Of a stretch of DNA of 64,000 bases, positions 7,874 through 16,859 are shown in pieces (the stretch's first letter is position 1; each line of letters opens with the position of its first letter). The DNA lies in contig CP065000.1 of the NCBI GenBank assembly GCA_016700075.1, positions 1,240,001-1,304,000 on the forward strand, in the 5' to 3' direction. The DNA comes from Acidobacteriota bacterium (lineage in GTDB: Bacteria > Acidobacteriota > Blastocatellia > Pyrinomonadales > Pyrinomonadaceae). The notes beneath the pieces were generated by a model. That model ran no database searches, was not told where the DNA came from, and saw nothing but the letters and a program-made list of their open reading frames with translations. Position numbers and translations under genes: made by a program.

Positions 7874-8770
7874 CGCAACCGCCTCGCGGTTTTTGGGCTG
7901 ATCGTGCTTGTTTTCATATCGATTTCGGTCATTGTAGGCCCTGCTGTCATTGAAGCTACGACCGGCTATACTTACGACTACATCCCGGCCGACAATGAGC
8001 TTGTCAAGGCAATGCCGCCGTCGCTCAAACATCCAATGGGAACGGACGAGGCGGGCCGCGACATCCTCGCACGCGTTCTGCAGGGCGGCCGCATTTCGTT
8101 GCTTGTGGGCATTATTTCGACCCTTGTTTCACTGATCGTCGGCGTGTCGTACGGAGCAGTCGCCGGTTTTCTCGGCGGCCGCATCGACAACCTGATGATG
8201 CGCATAGTGGACATACTTTACGCGATACCGTACATCCTGATCGTGGTCGTACTTCTTGCGGTCTTCGGCGGGACCAATTCGCCCGAGTGGATAAAATGGC
8301 TGACAAAAATGATAGGCGCCGAAGGCAATCAGGGCATCAGCCAGATCTTGCTGCTTTTCTTTGCTCTGGGGCTAGTATCGTGGCTGACAATGGCACGCGT
8401 GGTCCGCGGCCAGATCCTGAGCCTGAAGAACGAGGATTTTGTACTCGCAGCCCGAGCATCAGGCGTATCCAATCTCGGCATAATTTTCCGGCATCTGATA
8501 CCTAATGCCCTCGGCCCTGTCATCGTTTACGCCACGCTCACAGTACCAAGCGTTATGCTTGCCGAGGCATTTCTCTCTTTCCTCGGCTTGGGCGTGCAGG
8601 CACCGTATGCGAGCTGGGGCAGCCTGGCGAGTGCCGGCATAAAGAACATAGCGATATTTCCTTGGCAGCTTATTTTCCCGGGTCTGACAATGGCACTGAC
8701 GCTGTTTTCACTGAACTTCTTGGGCGACGGACTGCGCGATGCACTTGACCCGCAGACGAGGAAATTCTGA
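7850..8770 (+). CDS. peptide ABC transporter permease, OppC/DppC type, probably frameshifted near the start
   Basis: The second membrane subunit of the importer. From RNRLAVFGLIVLV onward it matches OppC/DppC throughout: HPMGTDEAGRDILARVLQGGRISL, the EAA loop ARASGVSNLGIIFRHLIPNALGP, and AEAFLSFLGLGVQAPYASWG. In the readable frame the only upstream start is GTG 7850, which gives an atypical N-terminus (MTPCGASLRNRL). The expected N-terminus is encoded one base out of frame from ATG 7804. A single-base insertion around 7867-7872, either a true mutation or a sequencing or assembly error, explains this best. Everything downstream is intact, and the ATPase gene starts 8 bases after the stop. Confidence 0.9.
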   Translation: MTPCGASLRNRLAVFGLIVLVFISISVIVGPAVIEATTGYTYDYIPADNELVKAMPPSLKHPMGTDEAGRDILARVLQGGRISLLVGIISTLVSLIVGVSYGAVAGFLGGRIDNLMMRIVDILYAIPYILIVVVLLAVFGGTNSPEWIKWLTKMIGAEGNQGISQILLLFFALGLVSWLTMARVVRGQILSLKNEDFVLAARASGVSNLGIIFRHLIPNALGPVIVYATLTVPSVMLAEAFLSFLGLGVQAPYASWGSLASAGIKNIAIFPWQLIFPGLTMALTLFSLNFLGDGLRDALDPQTRKF

Positions 8771-8778
8771 CCGACGCG

Positions 8779-9774
8779 ATGAATAGTAACGGCACGATAC
8801 TGACTGTCAACGACCTTCGCACGTATTTCCGTACGGAAGACGGCGTGGTGAAGGCTGTTGACGGGATCTCGTTCGAACTGAAAAAGGGCGAGACGTTGGG
8901 CATCGTAGGCGAATCGGGCTCGGGAAAATCCGTCACGAATCTTTCGGTGATGCGGCTGATCCCGGAGCCGCCGGGCGAGATCGTCTCCGGCGAGATCATT
9001 TTCGACGGCACCGATGTCCGGGCACTGTCGATCGACGAGGTTCGAAAGATCCGGGGCCGCCGCATTGCGATGATCTTTCAGGATCCGATGACGTCGCTAA
9101 ATCCGTTTCTCAAGATATCGACCCAACTGATGGAGGTAACACAGCTTCATCTCGGCCATACCAAACAACAGGCTTACGAACACGGCGTCAAAATGCTCGA
9201 AATGGTCGGCATCCCCGACGCAAGGGCACGCATGGACGGCTATCCGCACGAGCTTTCGGGAGGCATGCGGCAACGCGTGATGATCGCAATGGCGCTGAGT
9301 TGCGACCCCGAACTTCTGATCGCCGACGAGCCGACGACAGCTCTCGACGTCACGATCCAGGCACAGATACTCGAACTGATCAAGGACCTGAAAGCACGTT
9401 TGGGAACGAGCGTAATTCTGATCACGCACGACCTCGGCGTCGTCGCGGGAATGACGGACAAGATCATTGTGATGTACGCCGGCAAGGTCTTTGAGCAGGC
9501 TCCGACGCGGGAACTTTTTTCGCGTCCCGCAAATCCGTATACGAAAGGATTGCTCCGCAGCGTCCCCGATCCGGCACACGAACAGGGCGACTCGCTGTAT
9601 CAGATACCGGGCCTGCCGCCCGACGTGGCTCATCTTCCGCCTGGCTGTCCGTTCGCGGAACGTTGTGACCGGGCCGAGGACATCTGTCGACGGGAATATC
9701 CGCCGTTCGTTGAGATAAACGCCGATCATCATTCGCTTTGCCATTTTGCCAAGGAGGTTTACGGTCGGGATTGA
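8779..9774 (+). CDS. peptide ABC transporter ATP-binding protein, OppD/DppD type
   Basis: A cytoplasmic ATPase subunit with Walker A GESGSGKS (residues 48-55), the Q-loop in MIFQDPMTSLNP, signature LSGGMRQR, Walker B LLIADEPTTALD and the H-loop in LITHDLG. The C-terminal oligopeptide-transporter domain (AHLPPGCPFAERC, with conserved cysteines) confirms membership of the peptide/nickel importer group. At 331 aa it is typical. It is co-transcribed with the permeases and works with the OppF-type partner. OppD/DppD proteins may carry an Fe-S cluster on this Cys-rich tail; here the tail is CPFAERCDRAEDIC. Confidence 0.95.
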   Translation: MNSNGTILTVNDLRTYFRTEDGVVKAVDGISFELKKGETLGIVGESGSGKSVTNLSVMRLIPEPPGEIVSGEIIFDGTDVRALSIDEVRKIRGRRIAMIFQDPMTSLNPFLKISTQLMEVTQLHLGHTKQQAYEHGVKMLEMVGIPDARARMDGYPHELSGGMRQRVMIAMALSCDPELLIADEPTTALDVTIQAQILELIKDLKARLGTSVILITHDLGVVAGMTDKIIVMYAGKVFEQAPTRELFSRPANPYTKGLLRSVPDPAHEQGDSLYQIPGLPPDVAHLPPGCPFAERCDRAEDICRREYPPFVEINADHHSLCHFAKEVYGRD

Positions 9775-9818
9775 CAACGTCCGGTCCGCCCGCTCACGCA
9801 GGCAGTTCTGACTTGAAT

Positions 9819-10829
9819 ATGAACAACGAAGGCAAAAACCTGATCTCGCTCGAAAACCTTGAAGTGCACTACAGCATCGGGGGCGGGCTCTTTCGTGAAA
9901 AAAGGACAGTTCGCGCCGTTGACGGTGTTTCGCTTGATATCAGGAAAGGCGAGACCCTCGGCCTGGTGGGCGAATCAGGTTGCGGAAAATCGACGCTCGG
10001 CAAAGCAATTCTCCGGTTGACCGAGCCGACAGGCGGCAAGGTCTTTTATGACGGCAGCGATCTGGCTCATCTGCCGCACAGTAAGATGCGCGACCGGCGC
10101 AGGCATCTGCAGATGATCTTTCAGGACCCGTACGCGAGCCTGAACCCGCGAATGAATGTCGGCCAGATAATCGGTGAGCCTATCCGAACGTTCGGTATCG
10201 CAAAGGGTGAGGCTGCGGAGTCTATGGTAAGCGATCTGATGGAAACCGTGGGGCTGAGCCGCCGCTTTATCAAGCGATATCCGCACGAATTTTCCGGCGG
10301 CCAGCGTCAGCGCATCGGCATCGCACGGGCACTCGCCACCCAGCCGGAATTCATCGTCGCCGATGAGCCGATCTCAGCTCTCGACGTGTCCATTCAGGCG
10401 CAGATCATGAACCTGATGGAAAAACTGCAGGCCGAACGCGGATTGACCTATCTTTTCATATCGCACGATCTGCGAGCCGTACGGCATTTGTCAGATCGCG
10501 TAGCCGTAATGTACTTGGGCAAAATAGTCGAGATCGCCGCGGGCAAAGATATTTACTCTGAGCCTCTGATGCCTTACACAAAGGCCCTGATCTCGGCAGT
10601 TCCCGTGCCCGACCCTGAGATAGAGGCGAGACGCGAACGCATCATTCTGCAGGGCGACGTTCCGTCGCCGATCGATCCGCCGCCCGGCTGTCACTTCCAC
10701 ACGCGGTGCCCCTATGCGGTCGAAGAATGCAAACGCACCGTTCCGCAACTTGTTGAGATCAAGCCTCGCCACTTCGCTGCCTGCATTCGCATCAGCCCGG
10801 AAAACCCGCATATCGAGGCCGCAAAATAA
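9819..10829 (+). CDS. peptide ABC transporter ATP-binding protein, OppF/DppF type
   Basis: The second ATPase of the importer. Walker A is GESGCGKS, the Q-loop lies in MIFQDPYASLNPRM, the signature is FSGGQRQR, Walker B is FIVADEPISALD and the H-loop is SHDLRAV. The C-terminal peptide-transporter extension has the conserved SPIDPPPGCHFHTRCPYA. ATG 9819 was chosen because the domain starts just after it (ISLENLEVHYSIG); an upstream in-frame start at 9738 would run back through the OppD-type gene. It ends the importer operon. An imperfect inverted repeat lacking a T-run (10832-10853) lies behind it. Confidence 0.95.
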   Translation: MNNEGKNLISLENLEVHYSIGGGLFREKRTVRAVDGVSLDIRKGETLGLVGESGCGKSTLGKAILRLTEPTGGKVFYDGSDLAHLPHSKMRDRRRHLQMIFQDPYASLNPRMNVGQIIGEPIRTFGIAKGEAAESMVSDLMETVGLSRRFIKRYPHEFSGGQRQRIGIARALATQPEFIVADEPISALDVSIQAQIMNLMEKLQAERGLTYLFISHDLRAVRHLSDRVAVMYLGKIVEIAAGKDIYSEPLMPYTKALISAVPVPDPEIEARRERIILQGDVPSPIDPPPGCHFHTRCPYAVEECKRTVPQLVEIKPRHFAACIRISPENPHIEAAK

Positions 10830-10950
10830 CCCGCATTTTTTCGTGAAAATGCGCTGCCATTGACCGTTTAAGAGACTACATGTTAAATCGTCTTCTGAGG
10901 CAAACGGATTCGACCGGAAGGCCTCCGGCGAACGGCGTATTGCGTTTTTG

Positions 10951-13065
10951 ATGGCAGTTTTGAGCGAAAAGACCATACTCGGCATCCTGCAGCGTATTGC
11001 TTACGGCAGCGGTGTGGCCGCGGCGATCACGAACGGGGGCCAAGAGCATTTTGCTGCAAACAATAACTCCATCTGCAGTTCGCTCAATCCCGACGGTGAG
11101 TATTCCCCGGCGTGTGCGGCTTTTTGCGGACGTGCCCGTGAAGTGGCCGAGAACGCAGGCGGTACGGCTTCGTTCGTCTGCCACGCAGGGCTCAAATGCC
11201 GTGCTGCCGTGATCCCCGAACTCGGCGACAAGGCCGTTGTAGCCGGCAGGACATTTCCCAATTCCGCCGCATACCGTAACGCGACCACGCGTGCGATGAC
11301 GGGCGACTGGCAGCATCTCGACCCCGTAAAACTTTTTGAGAATGCGCCGATCGAAGATTCGGACGAGGTCATCGACAGGACCGCGAACATGATCGCCGCG
11401 ATGATAACAAAGGCAGCACTTGCCGCCGAACCGCCTGTAAAGGCCGAAGAACAGATACTCGAAACACCGCCTTTTGACCGGCCGGCAGAAGAACCGGTAC
11501 GAGAACCCGTTCCGCCGCCGGCTGCCGAGATCGCGCCTCCTGCGGCCGAGGAGTCCCCGTCGAAAACTGTTTTTGATAACGAAAAGGAGCGCCGCGACGC
11601 TGCCGAATGGCGGTCGTTCATTGCGACGCTCTCGCGTATGGAATATCGCGAGGCTGCCGAAGCTACGCTGGAAATGGCCGCAGAGCGTTTCAAGATCGAT
11701 TCTCTGGTGTGGCTCGACCGCACGGGCGACACGCTGCAAAACTTGTCTGCCCGCGGTGCCCTTTCAGAACGCCGTATCACGCTCAACATAAGGCCGAACG
11801 ATCCGCGTCTTGCCGCTGCTGCCCACACGCGCCGTCCGCTGGAACTCGGCGAACGAGCTAGAGACGGCAAGCAAAGTACGCGTACCCTGCAGCTTTTCCC
11901 GCTCGGCAGCGATGACACGGTGAATGCGGCGATCGGAGTTTTCGGCGGTCTGAAACACGAAAACGATGCAGTCAAACTTTCCGGAATTTGTGCTTCGCTG
12001 GCGCCGCAGATCGAGATACTTCGTCTTCGTGACGAGGTCAGGCGCCGCGACGAAATATCGCGTGCCGTCAGGCGTTTCAGCGACAGCCTGAAGCAGGTCG
12101 ATCGCGAAGACCTCTGGACACACGTAGCCCAAAGCTCTGCGGAGATGATCGGTGCCGAGCGTGCATCGATATTTATTCACGACGATCGCACCGGCTCTCT
12201 GAAACTTCGCGCCGTGGTCGGAGCGGTAAATGAATTCGATATCGACCTTGCGGGTGAGCGTGTCGCAGAGATCGTCTTTGAAAAGGCCGCCCCGCTGATA
12301 GTGCCGGACGTTGCAAAAACAGGATTGCCGTCAGTAGCTGAACGCGGCTATAAGACCCGCTCGTTCCTCGCATGCCCGATCACGCTGGCCGACCGAACAC
12401 TTGGTGTTATTTGTTTCGCGGACCGCGTTGACGGTTCCCCATTCACGCGAAGTTCGCTCGACCTGTTCCTGATGGTCGCACCCCAGCTTGCGGTCGCGGT
12501 AGATCGTGCGGCATTGAAGGACATCGCCGGCGAATTTGAACAGCTGTCGGTGACCGACCCGCTGACGGGCCTGCTGAATCGCCGGTATATCGAGGCGCGT
12601 CTCGAAGAAGAAATAAAGCGGTCAAACAGACACGGTTTTCCGATGAGCTTTTTGATGCTCGACGTCGATCATTTCAAATCGTATAACGATACGTTCGGGC
12701 ACCCTGCCGGCGACGAGGCTCTGAAACTCGTCGGCCACGTTATTCGCGAAACGCTTCGCGGAGCTGACGTTGCCGCTCGCTATGGCGGCGAAGAATTTTC
12801 CATTTTGCTTCCACAGACGCCGGGCCATGAGGCCGCAGCCATTGCCGAACGCATAAGAGCTAATATCGAGAACACAAAATTCCCGCACCGTCAGGTAACG
12901 ACAAGCATCGGCGTGGCAAGCTGTTCGGCAGAGCTTTGTGCCGCGGGGCCGATGGTAGATGCCGCGGACAAGGCTTTGTACGAGGCAAAACGGCTGGGAC
13001 GAAATCGTGTACAGGCGTTTGAGGCGATCGCCCCCGACGGTGTGATACAAAGAACGTATGGCTGA
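10951..13065 (+). CDS. diguanylate cyclase with PocR-type sensor and GAF domains
   Basis: A 704-aa cytoplasmic protein predicted to make cyclic di-GMP. The N-terminal region (about 1-130) has the cysteine pattern of the PocR sensory domain (CAAFCGRAR, FVCHAGLKCRAAVIP, AVVAGRTF). A Pro/Ala/Glu-rich linker (150-200) follows. Then come two GAF-like domains (about 220-340 and 385-520) and a GGDEF domain with TDPLTGLLNRRY, LDVDHFKSYNDTFGH and the active-site GGEEF at 612-616. The product-inhibition I-site RGAD lies exactly five residues before GGEEF, so feedback inhibition is expected. No membrane segment is seen. The start is ATG 10951. The stop overlaps the next gene by 8 bases, so the two are translationally coupled. 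Confidence 0.93.
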   Translation: MAVLSEKTILGILQRIAYGSGVAAAITNGGQEHFAANNNSICSSLNPDGEYSPACAAFCGRAREVAENAGGTASFVCHAGLKCRAAVIPELGDKAVVAGRTFPNSAAYRNATTRAMTGDWQHLDPVKLFENAPIEDSDEVIDRTANMIAAMITKAALAAEPPVKAEEQILETPPFDRPAEEPVREPVPPPAAEIAPPAAEESPSKTVFDNEKERRDAAEWRSFIATLSRMEYREAAEATLEMAAERFKIDSLVWLDRTGDTLQNLSARGALSERRITLNIRPNDPRLAAAAHTRRPLELGERARDGKQSTRTLQLFPLGSDDTVNAAIGVFGGLKHENDAVKLSGICASLAPQIEILRLRDEVRRRDEISRAVRRFSDSLKQVDREDLWTHVAQSSAEMIGAERASIFIHDDRTGSLKLRAVVGAVNEFDIDLAGERVAEIVFEKAAPLIVPDVAKTGLPSVAERGYKTRSFLACPITLADRTLGVICFADRVDGSPFTRSSLDLFLMVAPQLAVAVDRAALKDIAGEFEQLSVTDPLTGLLNRRYIEARLEEEIKRSNRHGFPMSFLMLDVDHFKSYNDTFGHPAGDEALKLVGHVIRETLRGADVAARYGGEEFSILLPQTPGHEAAAIAERIRANIENTKFPHRQVTTSIGVASCSAELCAAGPMVDAADKALYEAKRLGRNRVQAFEAIAPDGVIQRTYG

Positions 13066-15214
13066 GCCGAGGCAAGATCAGATATTGGGACGCGTTGCAG
13101 CCGATCGTTTTATTGGCAGGCAAGACGAACTTGCGCGTCTGATCGATCACGCCCGCGGCAGCGACACCAACAATGCAATTGCGGTCCTCGCCGAGCCTTT
13201 TTCCGGATCTGGGGAATTACTGCGGCAGGCTTACGACAGGCTCTTCACAGAAGGCGGCGAAACGATACCTTTCTTTTTCGACGTCAGAAATTTCCGCGGC
13301 GATCTTTCGTCCGCTGCAGCCGCGTTCGTTCGCAGCCTCGCGGTCCAGATCGTAGCTTTCGGCCGCCGCGACCCGAATTTCCTGCATATCCCGCGTGACC
13401 TTTCGAGTCTCGCGGACCACGCTGCTCCGAAAGATCTCGAAATAGTGATCTCGCTGTCAGAGATAGAACGGAATGGCTGCGATGACATTCAAAGCTGCTT
13501 TGCAGCTCCGTTGATCACCGCGGCACGCGGCCGCCGATCGGCGGTGCTTGTCGCAGGTGCAGAGTTGCTTGTCGGCACGGACGCGTCATGGCTCAATTTT
13601 CAAAGCGGCTATCACGATCCGCGGGTCCGCTTAGTTGTGGCCGGTGATCGGCGTGCGATCTACGGAAGGACATCGTTTCAAACGATGGACCTGTCGTCAC
13701 TGGGAGACGCTGAGGCGTCAGAGATGGCCGCAACCATCGCTTCGACGCGTGAACTGAATATTGCCGACCATATATGCGACCTGATCGGCGAGATGTTCAC
13801 CGGCTCTCCTGCACTGATCTCTTCGTTCTTGCGAGGAGTGTCGAGGGCAAGCGAGATGACCGCCTACGGGCATTTCGCCCGCGAATATGCAGATTCCGTA
13901 TGCGGCGGTGAGCTGTCGCTCGTAATAGACGATGCCGTTCGGTCGGCCGTCCCGGACATTGAGCTCAGGGCTCGGACGATCTCCATTTTGTGCGCTCACC
14001 TCGATGTAAATGACGGATTTGTTCCGATCTCGTTTTGGCAAAGGCATCTGAAAGCGTCACCTGACGAGGCAGCAAAGATCGTTGACGCGTTGAATTGCGC
14101 TGAGTTCATAGACCTGAGCTATGCAGGCACACGGATCCGTCGGGACAAGGTATTTCTGACAGACCATTTGTCGGCTGTCCGCGATCTCAGCCGCTCTGCT
14201 TCCCAGCGGGCCCTCATCATCAGCGAACTTGTTTCAGATGTCGCCGCCAGCTCGCCCGAGGCGCTCGAAAGAGCTTATCGCCGTCGCAATGCCCTCGGCA
14301 TCAGGTCCATTTTAGAGAGTTTCGGATCGCAGGCCGTCTCGACCGCATTGCTTGATTTCCGGCGTTTTCGCAACGAGCTTCGCGGAGCCGACCCGGACAA
14401 GATCGAAAAGGCCCTTAAAGAGGATCCGCAGAAATTCACGCTTCCCGCCGTCTCTTTCGCTGCTAACACGGAATACTTTTATCCGCAGTTCGCTGAGATC
14501 TGCGACACAGAACGGTCGGCGGTCGGCATCGGCACTGCAGATGGCGGCCGCGAACGGGCGGTCTGGCTCGCCGCCGAGATAGAATCGAAGCTCGAAGCGA
14601 ACGTCGAAACGACCGAATTCTGGTGCGACCGTCTGGAAATGGCGGCGGCGAATTCGGGCTTTGAGAATTTCGCCATTTGGCTGATCGCTCCCGAAGGCTT
14701 TTCAGAAGAGGCTCTTGACGTTCTCGACAAACGAAATGCGTTCGGTTCGAGTCGTCAACAGGCCGAGATGCTGCGTAAAGCACTGGAATCCAAGGTAACG
14801 CCGCCAAAGCCACGGCCCGCGAACGAATACGAGATCACCATTCCCACGGGCGAAGAAACGGAGGTCGCTGCAGTTCACGCATTTGAGGAGGCCGCAAAGC
14901 GTCACAACGTCCCGCAGAAGACGATAAATAAGATCAAGACCGCCCTCGTCGAGGCGTGCATCAACGCATCGGAACACTCCAACAGCCCTGACGGCAAGAT
15001 CGAAGTAAGATTCACGTTTTTTCAGAACCGAGTCGATATCGAGGTCGCGAACCGCGGCGTCCGCATGACCCGAGAAAAGGCTGACGCCGCTGCCGCTGAG
15101 TCCCGCCGCGGCTGGGGGCTGAAACTGATGAAAGGCCTGATGGACGATGTCCGGATCGACTCTTCTGAGGCCCGCACCGTTGTTCGAATGTCCCGAAACA
15201 TTGACGCCGCCTGA
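13058..15214 (+). CDS. AAA/STAND-like ATPase fused to an RsbW/SpoIIAB-type histidine-kinase-like ATPase domain
   Basis: 718 aa. The N-terminus resembles AAA/STAND modules (FIGRQDELARLIDHA), but the Walker A position reads AEPFSGSGE and lacks the invariant Lys, so nucleotide hydrolysis there is doubtful. The middle (about 230-590) is largely helical and not assigned, except for a stretch around 500-580 (WLAAEIESKLEA, FENFAIWLIAPEGFSEEAL) that looks like a separate domain. The C-terminus (about 595-715) is a HATPase_c domain of the anti-sigma kinase type, with N-box EACINASEHS and G-box RRGWGLKLMKGL. It overlaps the diguanylate cyclase gene and so probably acts in the same pathway, perhaps as a switch kinase for a sigma factor or STAS protein encoded elsewhere. 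Function beyond that is inference. Confidence 0.85.
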   Translation: MAEPRQDQILGRVAADRFIGRQDELARLIDHARGSDTNNAIAVLAEPFSGSGELLRQAYDRLFTEGGETIPFFFDVRNFRGDLSSAAAAFVRSLAVQIVAFGRRDPNFLHIPRDLSSLADHAAPKDLEIVISLSEIERNGCDDIQSCFAAPLITAARGRRSAVLVAGAELLVGTDASWLNFQSGYHDPRVRLVVAGDRRAIYGRTSFQTMDLSSLGDAEASEMAATIASTRELNIADHICDLIGEMFTGSPALISSFLRGVSRASEMTAYGHFAREYADSVCGGELSLVIDDAVRSAVPDIELRARTISILCAHLDVNDGFVPISFWQRHLKASPDEAAKIVDALNCAEFIDLSYAGTRIRRDKVFLTDHLSAVRDLSRSASQRALIISELVSDVAASSPEALERAYRRRNALGIRSILESFGSQAVSTALLDFRRFRNELRGADPDKIEKALKEDPQKFTLPAVSFAANTEYFYPQFAEICDTERSAVGIGTADGGRERAVWLAAEIESKLEANVETTEFWCDRLEMAAANSGFENFAIWLIAPEGFSEEALDVLDKRNAFGSSRQQAEMLRKALESKVTPPKPRPANEYEITIPTGEETEVAAVHAFEEAAKRHNVPQKTINKIKTALVEACINASEHSNSPDGKIEVRFTFFQNRVDIEVANRGVRMTREKADAAAAESRRGWGLKLMKGLMDDVRIDSSEARTVVRMSRNIDAA

Positions 15215-15420
15215 TTCCCCGGCTGCAGATCCATCTAAATTAACACTTCCCTTTTCCCGCCCGATGTTGTATAAAGGAATTCTATTGCTTCCATAAGTAA
15301 TAGTTAACACTAAGGCTTTAGACTTGAAAAAGATTGAGTTGACCGTCTCGTATATGTTATAAAGTTTAAAGGTGGCAGACGCCCCGGCCGCCTTGAAACA
15401 ACTTCCCCAATACAATCTTA

Positions 15421-16809
15421 ATGATAAAAATTGCCCTCCGGACAAAGCTTTTTCTCGCCGTTTTTGCCGTAATTGGTTCCACTGCCGCTTTTGCACAGGA
15501 CGGCAGGACGCCGTTCATGCAGGACATCACGGTTGTCCGTGAACCCGTTGCGACACCGACGCCCGGCGTTCAGCGAACCGGCAGTTCGGCACCGACTATG
15601 CCGGTCTCGACCGGCATGAGGACGTCATTCCCGGCGCTTGCTGCGGCAAGGGTTCCGGGCTACTCGGGCATTTTGATCGAATCGATGGACGGCCTTATTG
15701 TCGCCGAATCGAATGCCGATATTGCGTTCAATCCCGCTTCGAACGTAAAGGTCGCGACGGCCTACGCGGTCCTGAAAACGTTCGGGCCGGAGTTTCGTTT
15801 TTTAACAAGTATTTACACCGACGGCGGCATCGACCGCTCGACGGGAACTCTCCACGGCAACCTCTATGTATCCGGCAAAGACCCGATGTTCGCGTTCCAG
15901 CACGGCGTCGCACTTGCCCATGAGCTGAATAAACTTGGGATCCGCAGCATCGCAGGCGACCTCGTCGTCACCGACAATTTTTCGATGAATTATGCGGCAT
16001 CGCCGGGCGTGTCGGCACAGACGCTGCAGTTAACGCTTGACGCTTCCCGACGCACTGCAGCGGCCACGAAACAGTGGAACGAGTTTTTGATGCACTCAGG
16101 CCGTTGGGGGACGGTTGCCGGAACTCCGGACGTAAGGTTCACCGGAGCTGTTTATGTTCAGTCCATACCGAGCAATCTGCAGCACCTTTTTACTCACGAA
16201 TCTACTCCTGTCAAAGAGATACTGAAGGCGGTCCTTTGCTTCTCTAACAACTTCCTGTCAGAACGCCTCGGAGCGCTTCTGGGCGGGCCATACGCCGTTG
16301 CCAGGATCGTTCATCTGAATGCGGGCATCGAGCCGTCAGAATTTTCGATCCAAACAGCAAGCGGTCTTGGGATCAACCGCGTGACGCCGAACGCAATGAT
16401 GAAATTGCTGCGTTCGCTCCGCAGCGACCTGGCTCGCTACAAACTGACATTTGCAGACATCATGCCGGTCGCGGGAGTTGACCGCGGTACGCTCGAAGGC
16501 CGATTTGGCGACACGTTCTCACGAGCGAGCGTCGTCGGCAAAACGGGCACACTTCCCCGCGGCGACAGCGGCGTCAGCACGCTCGCGGGCGAGATCAATA
16601 CCAAAAGCGGCAAGTTTCTGTTCGTTATCTTCAATCAACGCGGTAATTTCCAGCAGTTCCGCGCTTTCCAAAATTACTTCGTCTCATTGGTTCAGGGGCA
16701 ACTGGGCGGAGCCGAACCTGTTCCGTACAACTTTATGTCGCTTGACGCCCGCATGGCTCGTTCGAGGATCACCTATCCTGACGGACGCAGCTTCGGCGGC
16801 GAAGAATAG
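15421..16809 (+). CDS. dacB: D-alanyl-D-alanine carboxypeptidase/endopeptidase, PBP4 type (peptidase S13)
   Basis: A periplasmic peptidoglycan hydrolase that trims or opens peptide cross-links. It starts with a signal peptide ending around AAFAQ. All three penicillin-binding motifs are present in order: SNVK (Ser107, Lys110), SNN (275-277) and KTGT (Lys374). The spacing of about 165 residues between the first two is characteristic of the S13 family. A short Pro/Thr-rich segment (about residues 35-65) precedes the catalytic domain. At 462 aa it has the usual family length. It is preceded by 206 bases in which I find no convincing promoter and is followed by murJ, so envelope genes are grouped here. 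Confidence 0.94.
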   Translation: MIKIALRTKLFLAVFAVIGSTAAFAQDGRTPFMQDITVVREPVATPTPGVQRTGSSAPTMPVSTGMRTSFPALAAARVPGYSGILIESMDGLIVAESNADIAFNPASNVKVATAYAVLKTFGPEFRFLTSIYTDGGIDRSTGTLHGNLYVSGKDPMFAFQHGVALAHELNKLGIRSIAGDLVVTDNFSMNYAASPGVSAQTLQLTLDASRRTAAATKQWNEFLMHSGRWGTVAGTPDVRFTGAVYVQSIPSNLQHLFTHESTPVKEILKAVLCFSNNFLSERLGALLGGPYAVARIVHLNAGIEPSEFSIQTASGLGINRVTPNAMMKLLRSLRSDLARYKLTFADIMPVAGVDRGTLEGRFGDTFSRASVVGKTGTLPRGDSGVSTLAGEINTKSGKFLFVIFNQRGNFQQFRAFQNYFVSLVQGQLGGAEPVPYNFMSLDARMARSRITYPDGRSFGGEE

Positions 16810-16859
16810 ACAGGTTTTTCCCAACACGCTCAAACGTGAGATAATCTGCCGCGAAAAGC

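Noticed and set aside
10832..10853. Inverted repeat CGCATTTT/AAAATGCG after the OppF-type gene as terminator
   Set aside because: There is no T-run after the stem and the stem is AT-rich, so intrinsic termination is unlikely.
10876..11975. Long minus-strand frames (up to 324 codons) opposite the diguanylate cyclase gene
   Set aside because: The plus-strand protein has clear domains throughout. The antisense frames are Ser/Arg-rich products of GC-rich codon usage.
15339..15363. TTGACC...TATAAA upstream of dacB as a promoter
   Set aside because: The spacer is only 13 bases and no homopolymer is present to suggest variability.
14702..15496. 264-codon minus-strand frame across the end of the ATPase/kinase gene
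   Set aside because: It crosses a well-supported plus-strand gene and an intergenic gap, and shows no recognisable motif.
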